DNA from: a bacterium
GTDB taxonomy: Bacteria; Gemmatimonadota; Gemmatimonadetes; Gemmatimonadales; Gemmatimonadaceae
NCBI GenBank assembly: GCA_021802745.1
Contig: JAJZRK010000096.1
Span: 1 to 11,944, forward strand
Direction of reading: 5' to 3'
DNA: 11,944 bases
This document shows positions 5,913 through 11,944 of the stretch, one piece after another. Numbering within the stretch: the first letter of the stretch is position 1; each line of letters begins with the position of its first letter. The notes under the pieces were generated by a model. That model was not told the DNA's origin. It made no database searches and worked only from the letters and a program-made list of their open reading frames with translations. The position numbers and the translations under genes are program-made.

Positions 5913-7400
5913 GTGATCCTCCATCTCGTTGCCATACTGGCATTTGGCGACACGACGGGTCGGCTGCCGGTCCGGTCGCCCGAGAGCGTCGGCATGTCCC
6001 CGGAGCGACTCGAGGTCATTGACCGGGTCGTGCAGGAAGGAATGCGGGCCGGCGGCTATCCGGGTGCGGCCGTGGTCATCGGGCGTCAGGGCGCGGCCGT
6101 CTGGCGCAAGGGATTCGGCACGCTGGGATGGAATTTTGAGAGCGATTCGGTCTCCACCGACCGGACCATTTATGACCTGGCCTCGTTGACCAAGGTGGTG
6201 GCGACCACCACGGCGGCGATGGTGCTTTACGACGAGGGCCGCCTGTCGCTCGACGCCAAGGTCTCCGACTACCTGCCGGGCTTCGTGGGCCGATGGAAGG
6301 ACGAGGTCACCATTCGTCACCTGCTCACGCATCGCAGCGGGCTTCCCGCCGGGCGTGAACTGTGGCGCGTCGCCCACTCGCCGGAAGAGGCCCGTGAGGC
6401 CGTTCTCACGACGAAGCTCCGCTATCGCCCCGGACGCGCCTACATCTACTCGGACCTCGGCGCGGACGTGCTCGGCTGGGTGGTCGAGGCGATCGCCGGA
6501 CAGCCGCTCGACGTCTTCGTGCGGCAGCGCGTCTTCGAACCGCTGGGCATGCACGACACCTTCTTCCTGCCGCCGGATTCGGTGCGCGGCCGCGTGGCGC
6601 CGACCATTGCGCAGGGGCTCGTGCACGATGAGAATGCGCAGGCGCTCGGCGGCGTCGCCGGTCATGCCGGCCTCTTCTCCACCGCCGACGATCTCGCCAT
6701 TTTCGCGCAGATGATGCTCGACGGCGGCATCTACGAGGGACGGCGCATCGTCAGCGACTCCACCGTGCGGCTCTTCACGCAGCGCGCTGCCGGTTCGCGC
6801 GCGCTGGGATGGGAGATGGCCGAGGGGCGGCACGGTGCGGGCGAGTACCTCGGCGCCTCGGCGTACGGACACGTCGGGTTCACCGGCACGTCCATGTGGA
6901 TTGATCCGCAGCGCGACATGTTCGTCATCCTGCTCACGAATCGCGTGCACCTGGCGCGCGTGAAACGCCCGTCCACGGTCATCGCCGACATTCGGGCCGA
7001 CCTTGCCGACGCCGCGGCCCTCGCCGTCACCGACGAGGACCTGCTCATCGGGGCAATGCCGGCGTCGTTCCGCGCCGACCGCGCCGTCAACTGGAACAAG
7101 CCGCTGCGCACCCGTCGCTCCCGCCGCAAGCGGCCCACGTCGCGTCCGACGGTCACCAAAGTGAAGGCGACCGCCACGAAGGCCGCCGCGAAGCCGAAGA
7201 GCGTACGCTCGTCGAGCGCGAGCAAGGCGAAGGCGGCCACCGGTGCCGCCAAGGCAAAGGTCGCGACGAAGGCGAAGACGGCCAAGCCGAAGGCGGCATC
7301 CAGCGCATCCAGGGCAAAGTCCGCGTCGGCCAGCGCGAAGGCCAAGGCGAGTTCCAAGGCATCCGGCGCGCGGAAGGCATCGGGGAAGCGCAGCCGCTGA
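5913..7400 (+). CDS. Serine beta-lactamase-fold hydrolase (PBP4B/EstB-like) with a histone-H1-like basic tail
   Basis: The 495-residue protein has a class C beta-lactamase/DD-peptidase domain (about 15-370). The nucleophile motif is S91-L-T-K94 in DLASLTK. The second motif is Y179-S-D181, where many relatives have YxN. H320-V-G-F-T-G-T stands at the KTG-box position. The segment VHDENAQALGGVAGHAGLFSTADDL (residues 238-262, split around the glycines) recalls YfeW/PBP4B-type enzymes. Likely activity is hydrolysis of a peptidoglycan-type amide or an ester. Residues about 398-495 are almost only Lys, Arg, Ala, Ser, Thr and Pro with repeated AKAK/KAKA motifs, unlike a normal family terminus. The GTG at 5913 gives a short hydrophobic start (ILHLVAILAFG) but has no ribosome binding site. 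An ATG at 5994 has GAGAG 7 nt upstream and would give a cytoplasmic protein. Export is therefore uncertain. Confidence 0.85.
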   Translation: MILHLVAILAFGDTTGRLPVRSPESVGMSPERLEVIDRVVQEGMRAGGYPGAAVVIGRQGAAVWRKGFGTLGWNFESDSVSTDRTIYDLASLTKVVATTTAAMVLYDEGRLSLDAKVSDYLPGFVGRWKDEVTIRHLLTHRSGLPAGRELWRVAHSPEEAREAVLTTKLRYRPGRAYIYSDLGADVLGWVVEAIAGQPLDVFVRQRVFEPLGMHDTFFLPPDSVRGRVAPTIAQGLVHDENAQALGGVAGHAGLFSTADDLAIFAQMMLDGGIYEGRRIVSDSTVRLFTQRAAGSRALGWEMAEGRHGAGEYLGASAYGHVGFTGTSMWIDPQRDMFVILLTNRVHLARVKRPSTVIADIRADLADAAALAVTDEDLLIGAMPASFRADRAVNWNKPLRTRRSRRKRPTSRPTVTKVKATATKAAAKPKSVRSSSASKAKAATGAAKAKVATKAKTAKPKAASSASRAKSASASAKAKASSKASGARKASGKRSR

Positions 7401-7410
7401 GCGCGTGCGC

Positions 7411-7440
7411 TTGAATTCCCGCGCGGCACGCAGCCATACT
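7411..7440 (+). promoter_or_regulatory. Possible sigma-70-type promoter of the iron-sulfur assembly gene
   Basis: TTGAAT (7411-7416) and CATACT (7435-7440) are separated by 18 bp; each matches the housekeeping hexamers at 4 of 6 positions. Initiation near 7447 would leave a leader of about 18 nt carrying the GGGAG (7454-7458) ribosome binding site of the gene starting at 7465. Its position just after the preceding stop codon supports it, but the match is modest. Confidence 0.35.
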
Positions 7441-7464
7441 GCGTCATCCCCCCGGGAGCAACCA

Positions 7465-7827
7465 ATGACCGACGCGCCGAATCCATCCGATCTGCCCACG
7501 CCCGACGCCGTGTCGCCAACCGGCGCCGCCGAGGTGACCGAAGATCTCGTCAAGCTGGCCCTGCGCCGCGTCAAGGACCCCGAGTTGAACCTCAACATCG
7601 TGGACCTCGGCCTCGTCTACGGCATTCAGGTGGACGGCACGAGCGTCACGGTTGACATGTCGCTCACGTCGCCGGCGTGCCCGTCGGGGCCCGAGCTCGT
7701 GCACGACGCCACCACGCAGGTGCAGGCGATCCCGGGCGTGACCAGCGCCGAGGTGAATATCGTCTGGTCGCCGCCGTGGACGCCGGATCGCATCGAGCCG
7801 CGGGTGCGGGTGTACCTCGGGTTCTAG
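7465..7827 (+). CDS. MIP18/DUF59 family metal-sulfur cluster assembly factor (SufT/PaaD-like)
   Basis: The 120-residue cytoplasmic product matches the small MIP18-type domain, whose members help mature or deliver iron-sulfur clusters. An N-terminal Pro/Ala-rich extension (1-22) precedes the domain. Conserved blocks visible are VKDPELNLNIVDLGLVYGI (residues 36-54), TSPACPSG (68-75) with the conserved Cys72, and VNIVWSPPWTPDRI (97-110). The ATG at 7465 has GGGAG six nt upstream, a good ribosome binding site. The gene lies 64 bp after the beta-lactamase-fold gene and may have its own promoter. No suf or isc genes are nearby, so it is an isolated assembly factor here. The stop codon directly abuts a large palindrome. 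The family is clear; the client protein is unknown. Confidence 0.88.
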   Translation: MTDAPNPSDLPTPDAVSPTGAAEVTEDLVKLALRRVKDPELNLNIVDLGLVYGIQVDGTSVTVDMSLTSPACPSGPELVHDATTQVQAIPGVTSAEVNIVWSPPWTPDRIEPRVRVYLGF

Positions 7828-7972
7828 ACTGCTCACCACGAAGCCACGAAGCGCACGAAGGACGGCGAAGAACTCGTGAAGAAGCGACCGCGCGCCACGC
7901 AGGTCCATGCGTGGCGCGCGGTCGTTCAATTCGCTTGTACTTCGTGCCCTTCGTGACTTCGTGGTAAGCAGT
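7828..7972. repeat. 145-bp nested palindrome with CACGAAG repeats, in a convergent gap
   Basis: The outer arms (7828-7863 and 7937-7972) are complementary at 32 of 36 positions. Each arm has three copies of CACGAAG (7837, 7845 and 7854; complements at 7940, 7949 and 7957) with mirrored 8- and 9-bp spacing. The core is a perfect 17-bp stem (7885-7901 with 7908-7924) around a 6-nt loop. The element begins one base after the stop of the iron-sulfur gene and ends five bases before the RNase D stop codon. It could act as a two-way terminator. Its long arms and internal repeats also suggest a REP- or MITE-like element; no transposase or target-site duplication is visible. Confidence 0.85.
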
Positions 7973-7977
7973 TCGCG

Positions 7978-9174
7978 CTATGCCTCCAGATACGGCGAGT
8001 CGGGCGCGGCCGACTTGTGCTTCTGCTTGAACCCGCCGAGCGCCTTCACGAACGCCTCGCCCATCTCGGCGATTTGCCAGCGGCGCAGTTCGGGGATGGT
8101 CCCCAGTTCCTCAACGGCCCTCGGCACGAGCCGCGCCACCGCCTCGAGGCGCTCGCGCGAGCCGAGCACGCCCGGGTCCAGTTCGAGCCGCACCGCCGCG
8201 GCGTCGCGCACCGCCTTCAGCCGCCCCACCTTGTCGTCAAACTCTGGGTCCTTCTCCCACCGCGCCGACTTCGGAAAGCGCGGCAGCTGCGCTTCCGGCA
8301 CGGCGAGCCCGCGCTCCACCGCCGCCAGCACGTCGCCCGACGCGCGCTCGATCATCCCGCGGGGCATGCCCTTGATCTTCCCGAGCGCGTCGGCCGATGT
8401 CGGCCGTACCCGCGCGATCTCCAGCAGCACCTCGTTGGCCACCACCCGGAACGTCGCCCGGTCCAGGGCGTGCGCCGTCGCGTCGCGCCACGGCACCAGC
8501 TCGCGCAGCACCGCCAGCTCGCGGCGCGTCAGGTCGCGCGCGCCCTTGAGGCGCAGGAATCCCAGCCCCTCGTCCTCGGGCGCCCACCGCGTCCCCTCGA
8601 GGCGCTCGAATTCCTCACGCGCCCAGCTCCACCGCCCTTTCGCCTCGAGCTGCCCTTTCAGTACGTCGCGCAGCTGCAGCAGGTGCATGGTGTCCTGCGC
8701 CGCATAGTCGAGCATCCCCTGCGTCAGCGGACGCATGGACCAGTCGGCGCGCTGGTGCTTCTTGTCGAGCTTCACGCCGAAGTGCTGCTCGAGCAGGGCG
8801 GCGAGGCCGAACGCCTTCACGCCGAGCAGCTGCGCCGCGATGCGCGTGTCGAAGATCGTCCGCACCTGCCAGCCGTAGTCCTGGTGCAGCAGCCGGAGGT
8901 CGTAGTCGGCGTCGTGGAAGACCACCTCGACCTTCGGGTCCTCGAGCAGGGCGCCAAGCGCCGCCGGCGCGGCGATGGGCAGCGGATCAATGATCGCGTG
9001 CACGTCGCGCGTCGAGAGCTGCAGCAGGTAGATGCGGTCAATGAACCGGTGAAAGGAGGCTCCTTCCGTGTCCAGCGCCAGGATGGGAGTGCCGCGAATC
9101 CCCTCGAGAAACTTCCCGACGGCGACATTCGAATCGAGGTACCGCACCGCCGGTGCCGCGCTCTTGGGGTTCAC
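7978..9174 (-). CDS. rnd: Ribonuclease D-like 3'-5' exonuclease with HRDC domain
   Basis: The 398-residue product is a cytoplasmic DEDDy-family exoribonuclease, a class that trims 3' ends of tRNA and other structured RNA. Exo I is LALDTEG with Asp35 and Glu37. Exo II is VFHDADYDLRLL, with Asp92 the likely metal ligand. Exo III is DYAAQDTMHLL with Tyr157 and Asp161. An HRDC-type helical domain follows at about 215-290 (RELAVLRELVPWRD, then KIKGMP). All four acidic residues and the tyrosine are present, so it should be active. The GTG at 9174 is chosen because AGGAAGG lies about 6 nt upstream in the mRNA and the family domain starts soon after. It is transcribed divergently from the permease gene across a 76-bp gap in which I see no firm promoter. 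Confidence 0.9.
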   Translation of the reverse strand: MNPKSAAPAVRYLDSNVAVGKFLEGIRGTPILALDTEGASFHRFIDRIYLLQLSTRDVHAIIDPLPIAAPAALGALLEDPKVEVVFHDADYDLRLLHQDYGWQVRTIFDTRIAAQLLGVKAFGLAALLEQHFGVKLDKKHQRADWSMRPLTQGMLDYAAQDTMHLLQLRDVLKGQLEAKGRWSWAREEFERLEGTRWAPEDEGLGFLRLKGARDLTRRELAVLRELVPWRDATAHALDRATFRVVANEVLLEIARVRPTSADALGKIKGMPRGMIERASGDVLAAVERGLAVPEAQLPRFPKSARWEKDPEFDDKVGRLKAVRDAAAVRLELDPGVLGSRERLEAVARLVPRAVEELGTIPELRRWQIAEMGEAFVKALGGFKQKHKSAAPDSPYLEA

Positions 9175-9250
9175 TCGCTTCCTTCCTCTCCGGTGTCGCG
9201 TGTGGTAGAAATGTAGCAAGGCTCCCCACTGAACACCCGCCACCCCCACC

Positions 9251-10462
9251 ATGTCCGACGACGCAATGCCTCCGGTACGCACCGAAACGCCCCTCGCCCC
9301 GCCCGTCCCTGCGCCACGCGAGGGCCTGTCGGGGCGGCTGACGGCGGAGCACGCCGACCTCGTCAAGGCGGCGCTGATCATCGTCCTCGTCCTCGTCGGC
9401 CTGCAGCTGCTCTGGGCGGCGCGGATCCTCGCCCTCACCGCCTTCCTCGGCGTGCTGTTCGGCCTCGGGGCCGTCCCGGCCGTGGACGCGCTTGAGCGGC
9501 GCGGCCTCCGGCGCGGCATCGCGTCGCCGCTGGTCGTCTTCGGCGTGATCGGCCTCGTGCTCACCCTCGCGGGATGGTCGGCTCCGACGCTCATCACGCA
9601 GTCGCAGGAAATCCGCACGCGGTTCCCGGCCGCCATCGAGAAGGTGGAGGTGTGGATGGCCTCCAGGCAGCCGCGCCTGCTCGATGCCATCGCCGGGGCG
9701 GAGGCGGCGCCGGTGGACAGCGTGGCCGGGATCGCCGCCGCGCCGTCGCAGGGCCGGCTCGTCGAGGCCTTCTATCGCCAGGCGGGACGGCTCAAGGCCG
9801 TTGCCCTTGGCATCCTCACCTCGACGCTCGCCGTCTTCGGCGGCTTCATGCTCGTGCTCTTCCTCGCCGTGTACATCGCCGCCGAGCCGGACGTGTACAA
9901 ACGCGGCCTGCTCCTGCTCTTCAGTCCGGCCACGCGACACCGGCTCTCGCCGGTGTTGGACGCGATCGGGGTCAAGCTGCGCCGCTGGCTCGGGACGCAG
10001 GCGCTGGCCATGCTGATCATTGGCACGGTCACGACGATCACGCTCATGATCATCGGCGTGCGGGCCGCGCTGCCGCTCGGCATCCTCGCCGGCATCCTCG
10101 AGTTCATCCCGAACATCGGCCCCACGCTGAGTGCGATTCCGGCCATCGTTGTCGCCTTCGTGGATTCGCCGCAGAAGGCGCTCGTCGTCGTCGCCGCCTA
10201 CTGGGGCATTCAGTTCCTCGAAAACAACCTGCTCATCCCGTATCTCATGAAGGAGCAGCTCGAGCTGCCGCCGGCGCTCACCATGATGACGCAAGTCGTG
10301 ATGGCCTACGTGTTCGGCCTGATGGGGCTCTTCGTGGCGACGCCGCTGCTCGCCGCCATCATGGTGGCGGTGCAGATGCTGCACGTGGAGCCGGACAGCG
10401 CGGGCGCCGGCGAGAACCCCGGCCCGGCGGCCGGGGCGGCCGGCGCCGGAGCGCCCGCATGA
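9251..10462 (+). CDS. AI-2E family (PerM/UPF0118) membrane transporter
   Basis: The 403-residue polytopic inner-membrane protein has about eight hydrophobic segments, near residues 39-56, 58-80, 91-113, 185-210, 252-272, 274-300, 306-327 and 342-377. Family hallmarks are a soluble loop (about 114-180) between the third and fourth helices and GILEFIPNIGPTLSAIP (281-297). The chain ends in a flexible Gly/Ala/Pro tail. The family name comes from E. coli TqsA, proposed to export autoinducer-2, but many members have other or unknown substrates, so quorum sensing should not be assumed. There is no Shine-Dalgarno sequence; the ATG follows CACCCCCACC. The gene overlaps the next one by ATGA, so the two are probably co-translated. 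The family is secure; the substrate is not. Confidence 0.88.
   Translation: MSDDAMPPVRTETPLAPPVPAPREGLSGRLTAEHADLVKAALIIVLVLVGLQLLWAARILALTAFLGVLFGLGAVPAVDALERRGLRRGIASPLVVFGVIGLVLTLAGWSAPTLITQSQEIRTRFPAAIEKVEVWMASRQPRLLDAIAGAEAAPVDSVAGIAAAPSQGRLVEAFYRQAGRLKAVALGILTSTLAVFGGFMLVLFLAVYIAAEPDVYKRGLLLLFSPATRHRLSPVLDAIGVKLRRWLGTQALAMLIIGTVTTITLMIIGVRAALPLGILAGILEFIPNIGPTLSAIPAIVVAFVDSPQKALVVVAAYWGIQFLENNLLIPYLMKEQLELPPALTMMTQVVMAYVFGLMGLFVATPLLAAIMVAVQMLHVEPDSAGAGENPGPAAGAAGAGAPA
10417..10436 (+). promoter_or_regulatory. Hairpin just before the permease/hydrolase junction
   Basis: CCCCGGCC (10417-10424) and GGCCGGGG (10429-10436) form a perfect 8-bp G:C stem with a CGGC loop inside the codons of the permease tail. 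It ends 22 nt before the hydrolase ATG and 11 nt before its GGAG ribosome binding site (10448-10451). It could affect coupling between the two genes, or simply reflect the Gly/Pro/Ala codons of the tail. Confidence 0.35.
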
Positions 10463-11253
10463 TTGCCTTCGTCGAGGGGCGCGCCATCGGGTACGACGAC
10501 GTTGGGGCGGGCGTGCCCGTGCTCTTCCTGCACGGCTTTCCGCACCGCCGGTCGCTGTGGTCGCCGCAACTCGGGGCGCTCGCCGCGCCGGCGCGGACGA
10601 TCAGCATGGACCTGCGCGGGTTCGGCGAGAGCGCGCCGGGCGAGCCGGGAAGCGTGGACGCGTACGCCGACGATGCGGCCGCCCTGCTCAGCGAGCTGGG
10701 CGTGGACCGCGCCGTCATCGCGGGGCTCTCGATGGGCGGCTACGCCGCCTTCGCCTTCTGGCGCCGGCACCGCGATCGCGTGCGCGCGCTCGTGCTCTGC
10801 GATACCCGCGCAACGGCCGACAATGACACGGGCCAGCAGGCGCGCCGCGAGATGCAGGCGCTCGTGCGCGACAAGGGGAGCACGGCGGTGGCCAACCAGA
10901 TGATCACCGGCATGGTGGGACGCACCACGCGCGAGAAGAATCCCGAGCTCGTGGACGAGCTGCACCGCATGATGTCGCTCGCTCCCGTGCAGGGCATCGT
11001 GGACGCGCTCGACGCGCTCCGCACGCGCCCCGATTCGACGCCGACCCTGGCCACCATTGACGTGCCGACGCTGGTCGTCGTCGGCGACGAGGACGTGCTC
11101 ACCCCGGTCAAGGACGCGCGTGCCATGCACCTCGGCATCGCCGGCAGCCGCCTCGAGATCATCGCCGGCGCCGGCCACGTGAGCAACATGGAGCGCGCAG
11201 CGGCGTTCAATCATGTGCTGAGTGAGTTTCTGGTGTCGCTGACCGCGCAGTAG
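10459..11253 (+). CDS. Alpha/beta-fold hydrolase
   Basis: The 264-residue protein is a compact cytoplasmic alpha/beta hydrolase. The catalytic triad can be read directly: Ser91 in the nucleophile elbow GLSMGGYAA, Asp212 in VVVGDEDVLTP, and His240 in AGAGHVSNME. HGFP (25-28) forms the oxyanion region and DLRGFGES (51-58) is a conserved strand-turn. A short helical cap lies at about 125-185. The sequence resembles enzymes annotated as 3-oxoadipate enol-lactonase-like or small esterases, but no aromatic-degradation genes are nearby, so a substrate should not be assigned. The ATG overlaps the permease stop as ATGA, with GGAG 7 nt upstream. No signal peptide is present. It may act on something handled by the co-expressed permease, which is an inference from linkage only. 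Confidence 0.9.
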   Translation: MIAFVEGRAIGYDDVGAGVPVLFLHGFPHRRSLWSPQLGALAAPARTISMDLRGFGESAPGEPGSVDAYADDAAALLSELGVDRAVIAGLSMGGYAAFAFWRRHRDRVRALVLCDTRATADNDTGQQARREMQALVRDKGSTAVANQMITGMVGRTTREKNPELVDELHRMMSLAPVQGIVDALDALRTRPDSTPTLATIDVPTLVVVGDEDVLTPVKDARAMHLGIAGSRLEIIAGAGHVSNMERAAAFNHVLSEFLVSLTAQ

Positions 11254-11271
11254 GCTCGTCGCTATCATTCT

Positions 11272-11327
11272 ACCGTCCACCGTCCACCGTCCACCGTCCA
11301 CCGTCCACCGTCTACCGTCTACCGTCA
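11272..11327 (+). repeat. Heptanucleotide tandem repeat, eight copies
   Basis: Eight head-to-tail 7-bp units are present: ACCGTCC five times, ACCGTCT twice and ACCGTCA once. The array occupies the gap between the hydrolase stop (11253) and the likely methyltransferase start (11333), where a ribosome binding site would be expected. The unit is not a multiple of three, so gain or loss of a copy would shift any frame read through it. The same unit has no other array in the window. Confidence 0.9.
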
Positions 11328-11332
11328 CGCTC

Positions 11333-11944
11333 TTGGCCGAGATCTCCGCTTCCGAACAATCCCGCGCGGCGCAGACCGGCGCCGTGCTGTTCCGCAACCG
11401 CGGCTGGCTTCCGGTCCCCTTTCTCGTCGTCCCGCTCATCGCGCCGGGCGGCATCTCGCGGCTCGGCGTCGTCATCGGCGCCGTGCTCGTCATCGTGGGC
11501 GAGGCCTGGCGGCTCTGGGGCGTGGCCACCGCGGGGACCGTGACACGGCGCCGGTCGCGCAACGTGCAGAAGCTCGTCACGCACGGCCCGTTCGCGCTGA
11601 GCCGCAACCCGCTCTACAACGGCAACTTCCTGATCTGGATGGGCTTCGTCACGCTGAGCGGCGTCTGGTGGTTCCTCCCCGTCGCCATCGCGCTCTTCGC
11701 CGTCGAGTACTACTTCATCGTGGCCTACGAGGAAGGGGTGCTCGAGTCCATCTTCGGCGAGGAATACCTCGCGTTCAAGCGGCGCACGCCACGCTGGATC
11801 CCCAGCGGGTCAGCCGGACCGGTCGGCGGCGAGTTCTTCTGGGCCGAAGCGTGGCGGAGCGAGGTCAGCACGTTCCTGCAGTACATCGCCCTGCTGATCG
11901 TGTTTGTGGCGAAGGATCGGTATTTTCCGGGGGGATTGTTTTAT
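11333..11944 (+). CDS. Isoprenylcysteine carboxyl methyltransferase-like membrane protein (partial, 3' end missing)
   Basis: The visible 204 residues run open to the window edge. Hydrophobic segments at about 25-40, 45-65, 97-130 and 180-195 indicate a membrane protein. The core THGPFALSRNPLYNGNFLIWMG (residues 83-104, split at the RNPLY motif), the acidic YEEGVLESIFGEEYLAFKRR region (132-151) and PRWIP (153-157) match the ICMT/PEMT superfamily of S-adenosylmethionine-dependent methyltransferases. It may methylate a lipid or small molecule; bacterial members rarely have proven substrates. After PRWIP the protein continues with another hydrophobic helix, longer than the minimal family domain. 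The start is uncertain: TTG at 11333 directly follows the 7-bp repeat and has no ribosome binding site, while GTG at 11384 would give a shorter N-terminus. It is co-directional with the hydrolase, 79 bp downstream. Confidence 0.75.
   Translation, partial: MAEISASEQSRAAQTGAVLFRNRGWLPVPFLVVPLIAPGGISRLGVVIGAVLVIVGEAWRLWGVATAGTVTRRRSRNVQKLVTHGPFALSRNPLYNGNFLIWMGFVTLSGVWWFLPVAIALFAVEYYFIVAYEEGVLESIFGEEYLAFKRRTPRWIPSGSAGPVGGEFFWAEAWRSEVSTFLQYIALLIVFVAKDRYFPGGLFY

Noticed and set aside
5826..7598. 590-codon minus-strand frame over the beta-lactamase-fold gene
   Set aside because: It has no recognisable domain and covers an enzyme with intact catalytic motifs on the plus strand; it is a GC-bias shadow.
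9038..10384. 448-codon minus-strand frame across the permease gene
   Set aside because: It is rich in His, Glu, Asp and Arg, which are antisense codons of a hydrophobic protein. It also runs into the RNase D coding region in a different frame.
9574..10458. In-frame upstream extension of the alpha/beta hydrolase
   Set aside because: The residues are Arg/His/Ala-rich and lie wholly inside the permease gene. The ATG at 10459 has a ribosome binding site and starts at the family's normal N-terminus.
9251..10462. Quorum-sensing autoinducer-2 exporter
   Set aside because: Only the family is supported. No luxS or signalling gene is nearby and most family members have other or unknown substrates.

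Overview
The window looks like chromosomal DNA of a high-GC Gram-negative bacterium. It carries an outer-membrane TonB-dependent receptor, an ECF sigma/zinc-finger anti-sigma pair and secreted PDZ proteins. The gene set and several starts without a Shine-Dalgarno sequence fit Gemmatimonadota, but no rRNA or marker gene is present, so that placement is an inference. No phage, IS, tRNA, rRNA or CRISPR element was seen. All ten substantial genes can be given at least a family.

Layout. At 2-819 (+), the last codons of an upstream gene overlap a membrane-anchored matrixin-like zinc protease. A TonB-dependent siderophore receptor (836-2923, -) converges on it. Its leader (2924-3161) holds an imperfect 19-bp palindrome that may be an operator, and the terminator of the next operon. 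At 3162-5728 (-) lies an apparent operon: ECF sigma factor, then its overlapping membrane anti-sigma factor, then an exported protein with two PDZ domains. A GC-rich hairpin and nine 11-bp tandem repeats separate the anti-sigma and PDZ genes. Divergent from it, 5913-7400 (+) encodes a serine beta-lactamase/PBP4B-like hydrolase with an unusual histone-H1-like tail of about 95 residues. It is followed by a MIP18/SufT-type iron-sulfur assembly gene (7465-7827, +).

A 145-bp nested palindrome (7828-7972) fills the gap between that gene and the convergent RNase D gene (7978-9174, -). From 9251 rightwards an AI-2E-family permease overlaps an alpha/beta hydrolase by ATGA. After a 7-bp tandem repeat, an isoprenylcysteine-methyltransferase-like membrane protein runs off the window end.

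How the genes may work together. The clearest functional unit is the sigma/anti-sigma/PDZ operon, which resembles an envelope-stress circuit: a membrane anti-sigma factor holds the sigma factor, and an exported PDZ protein is made from the same transcript. The other genes are individually ordinary. The less ordinary material is non-coding or low-complexity: the two tandem repeats at gene junctions, the large palindrome, and the basic tail on the beta-lactamase-fold enzyme. I see no clear new defence or mobile system.
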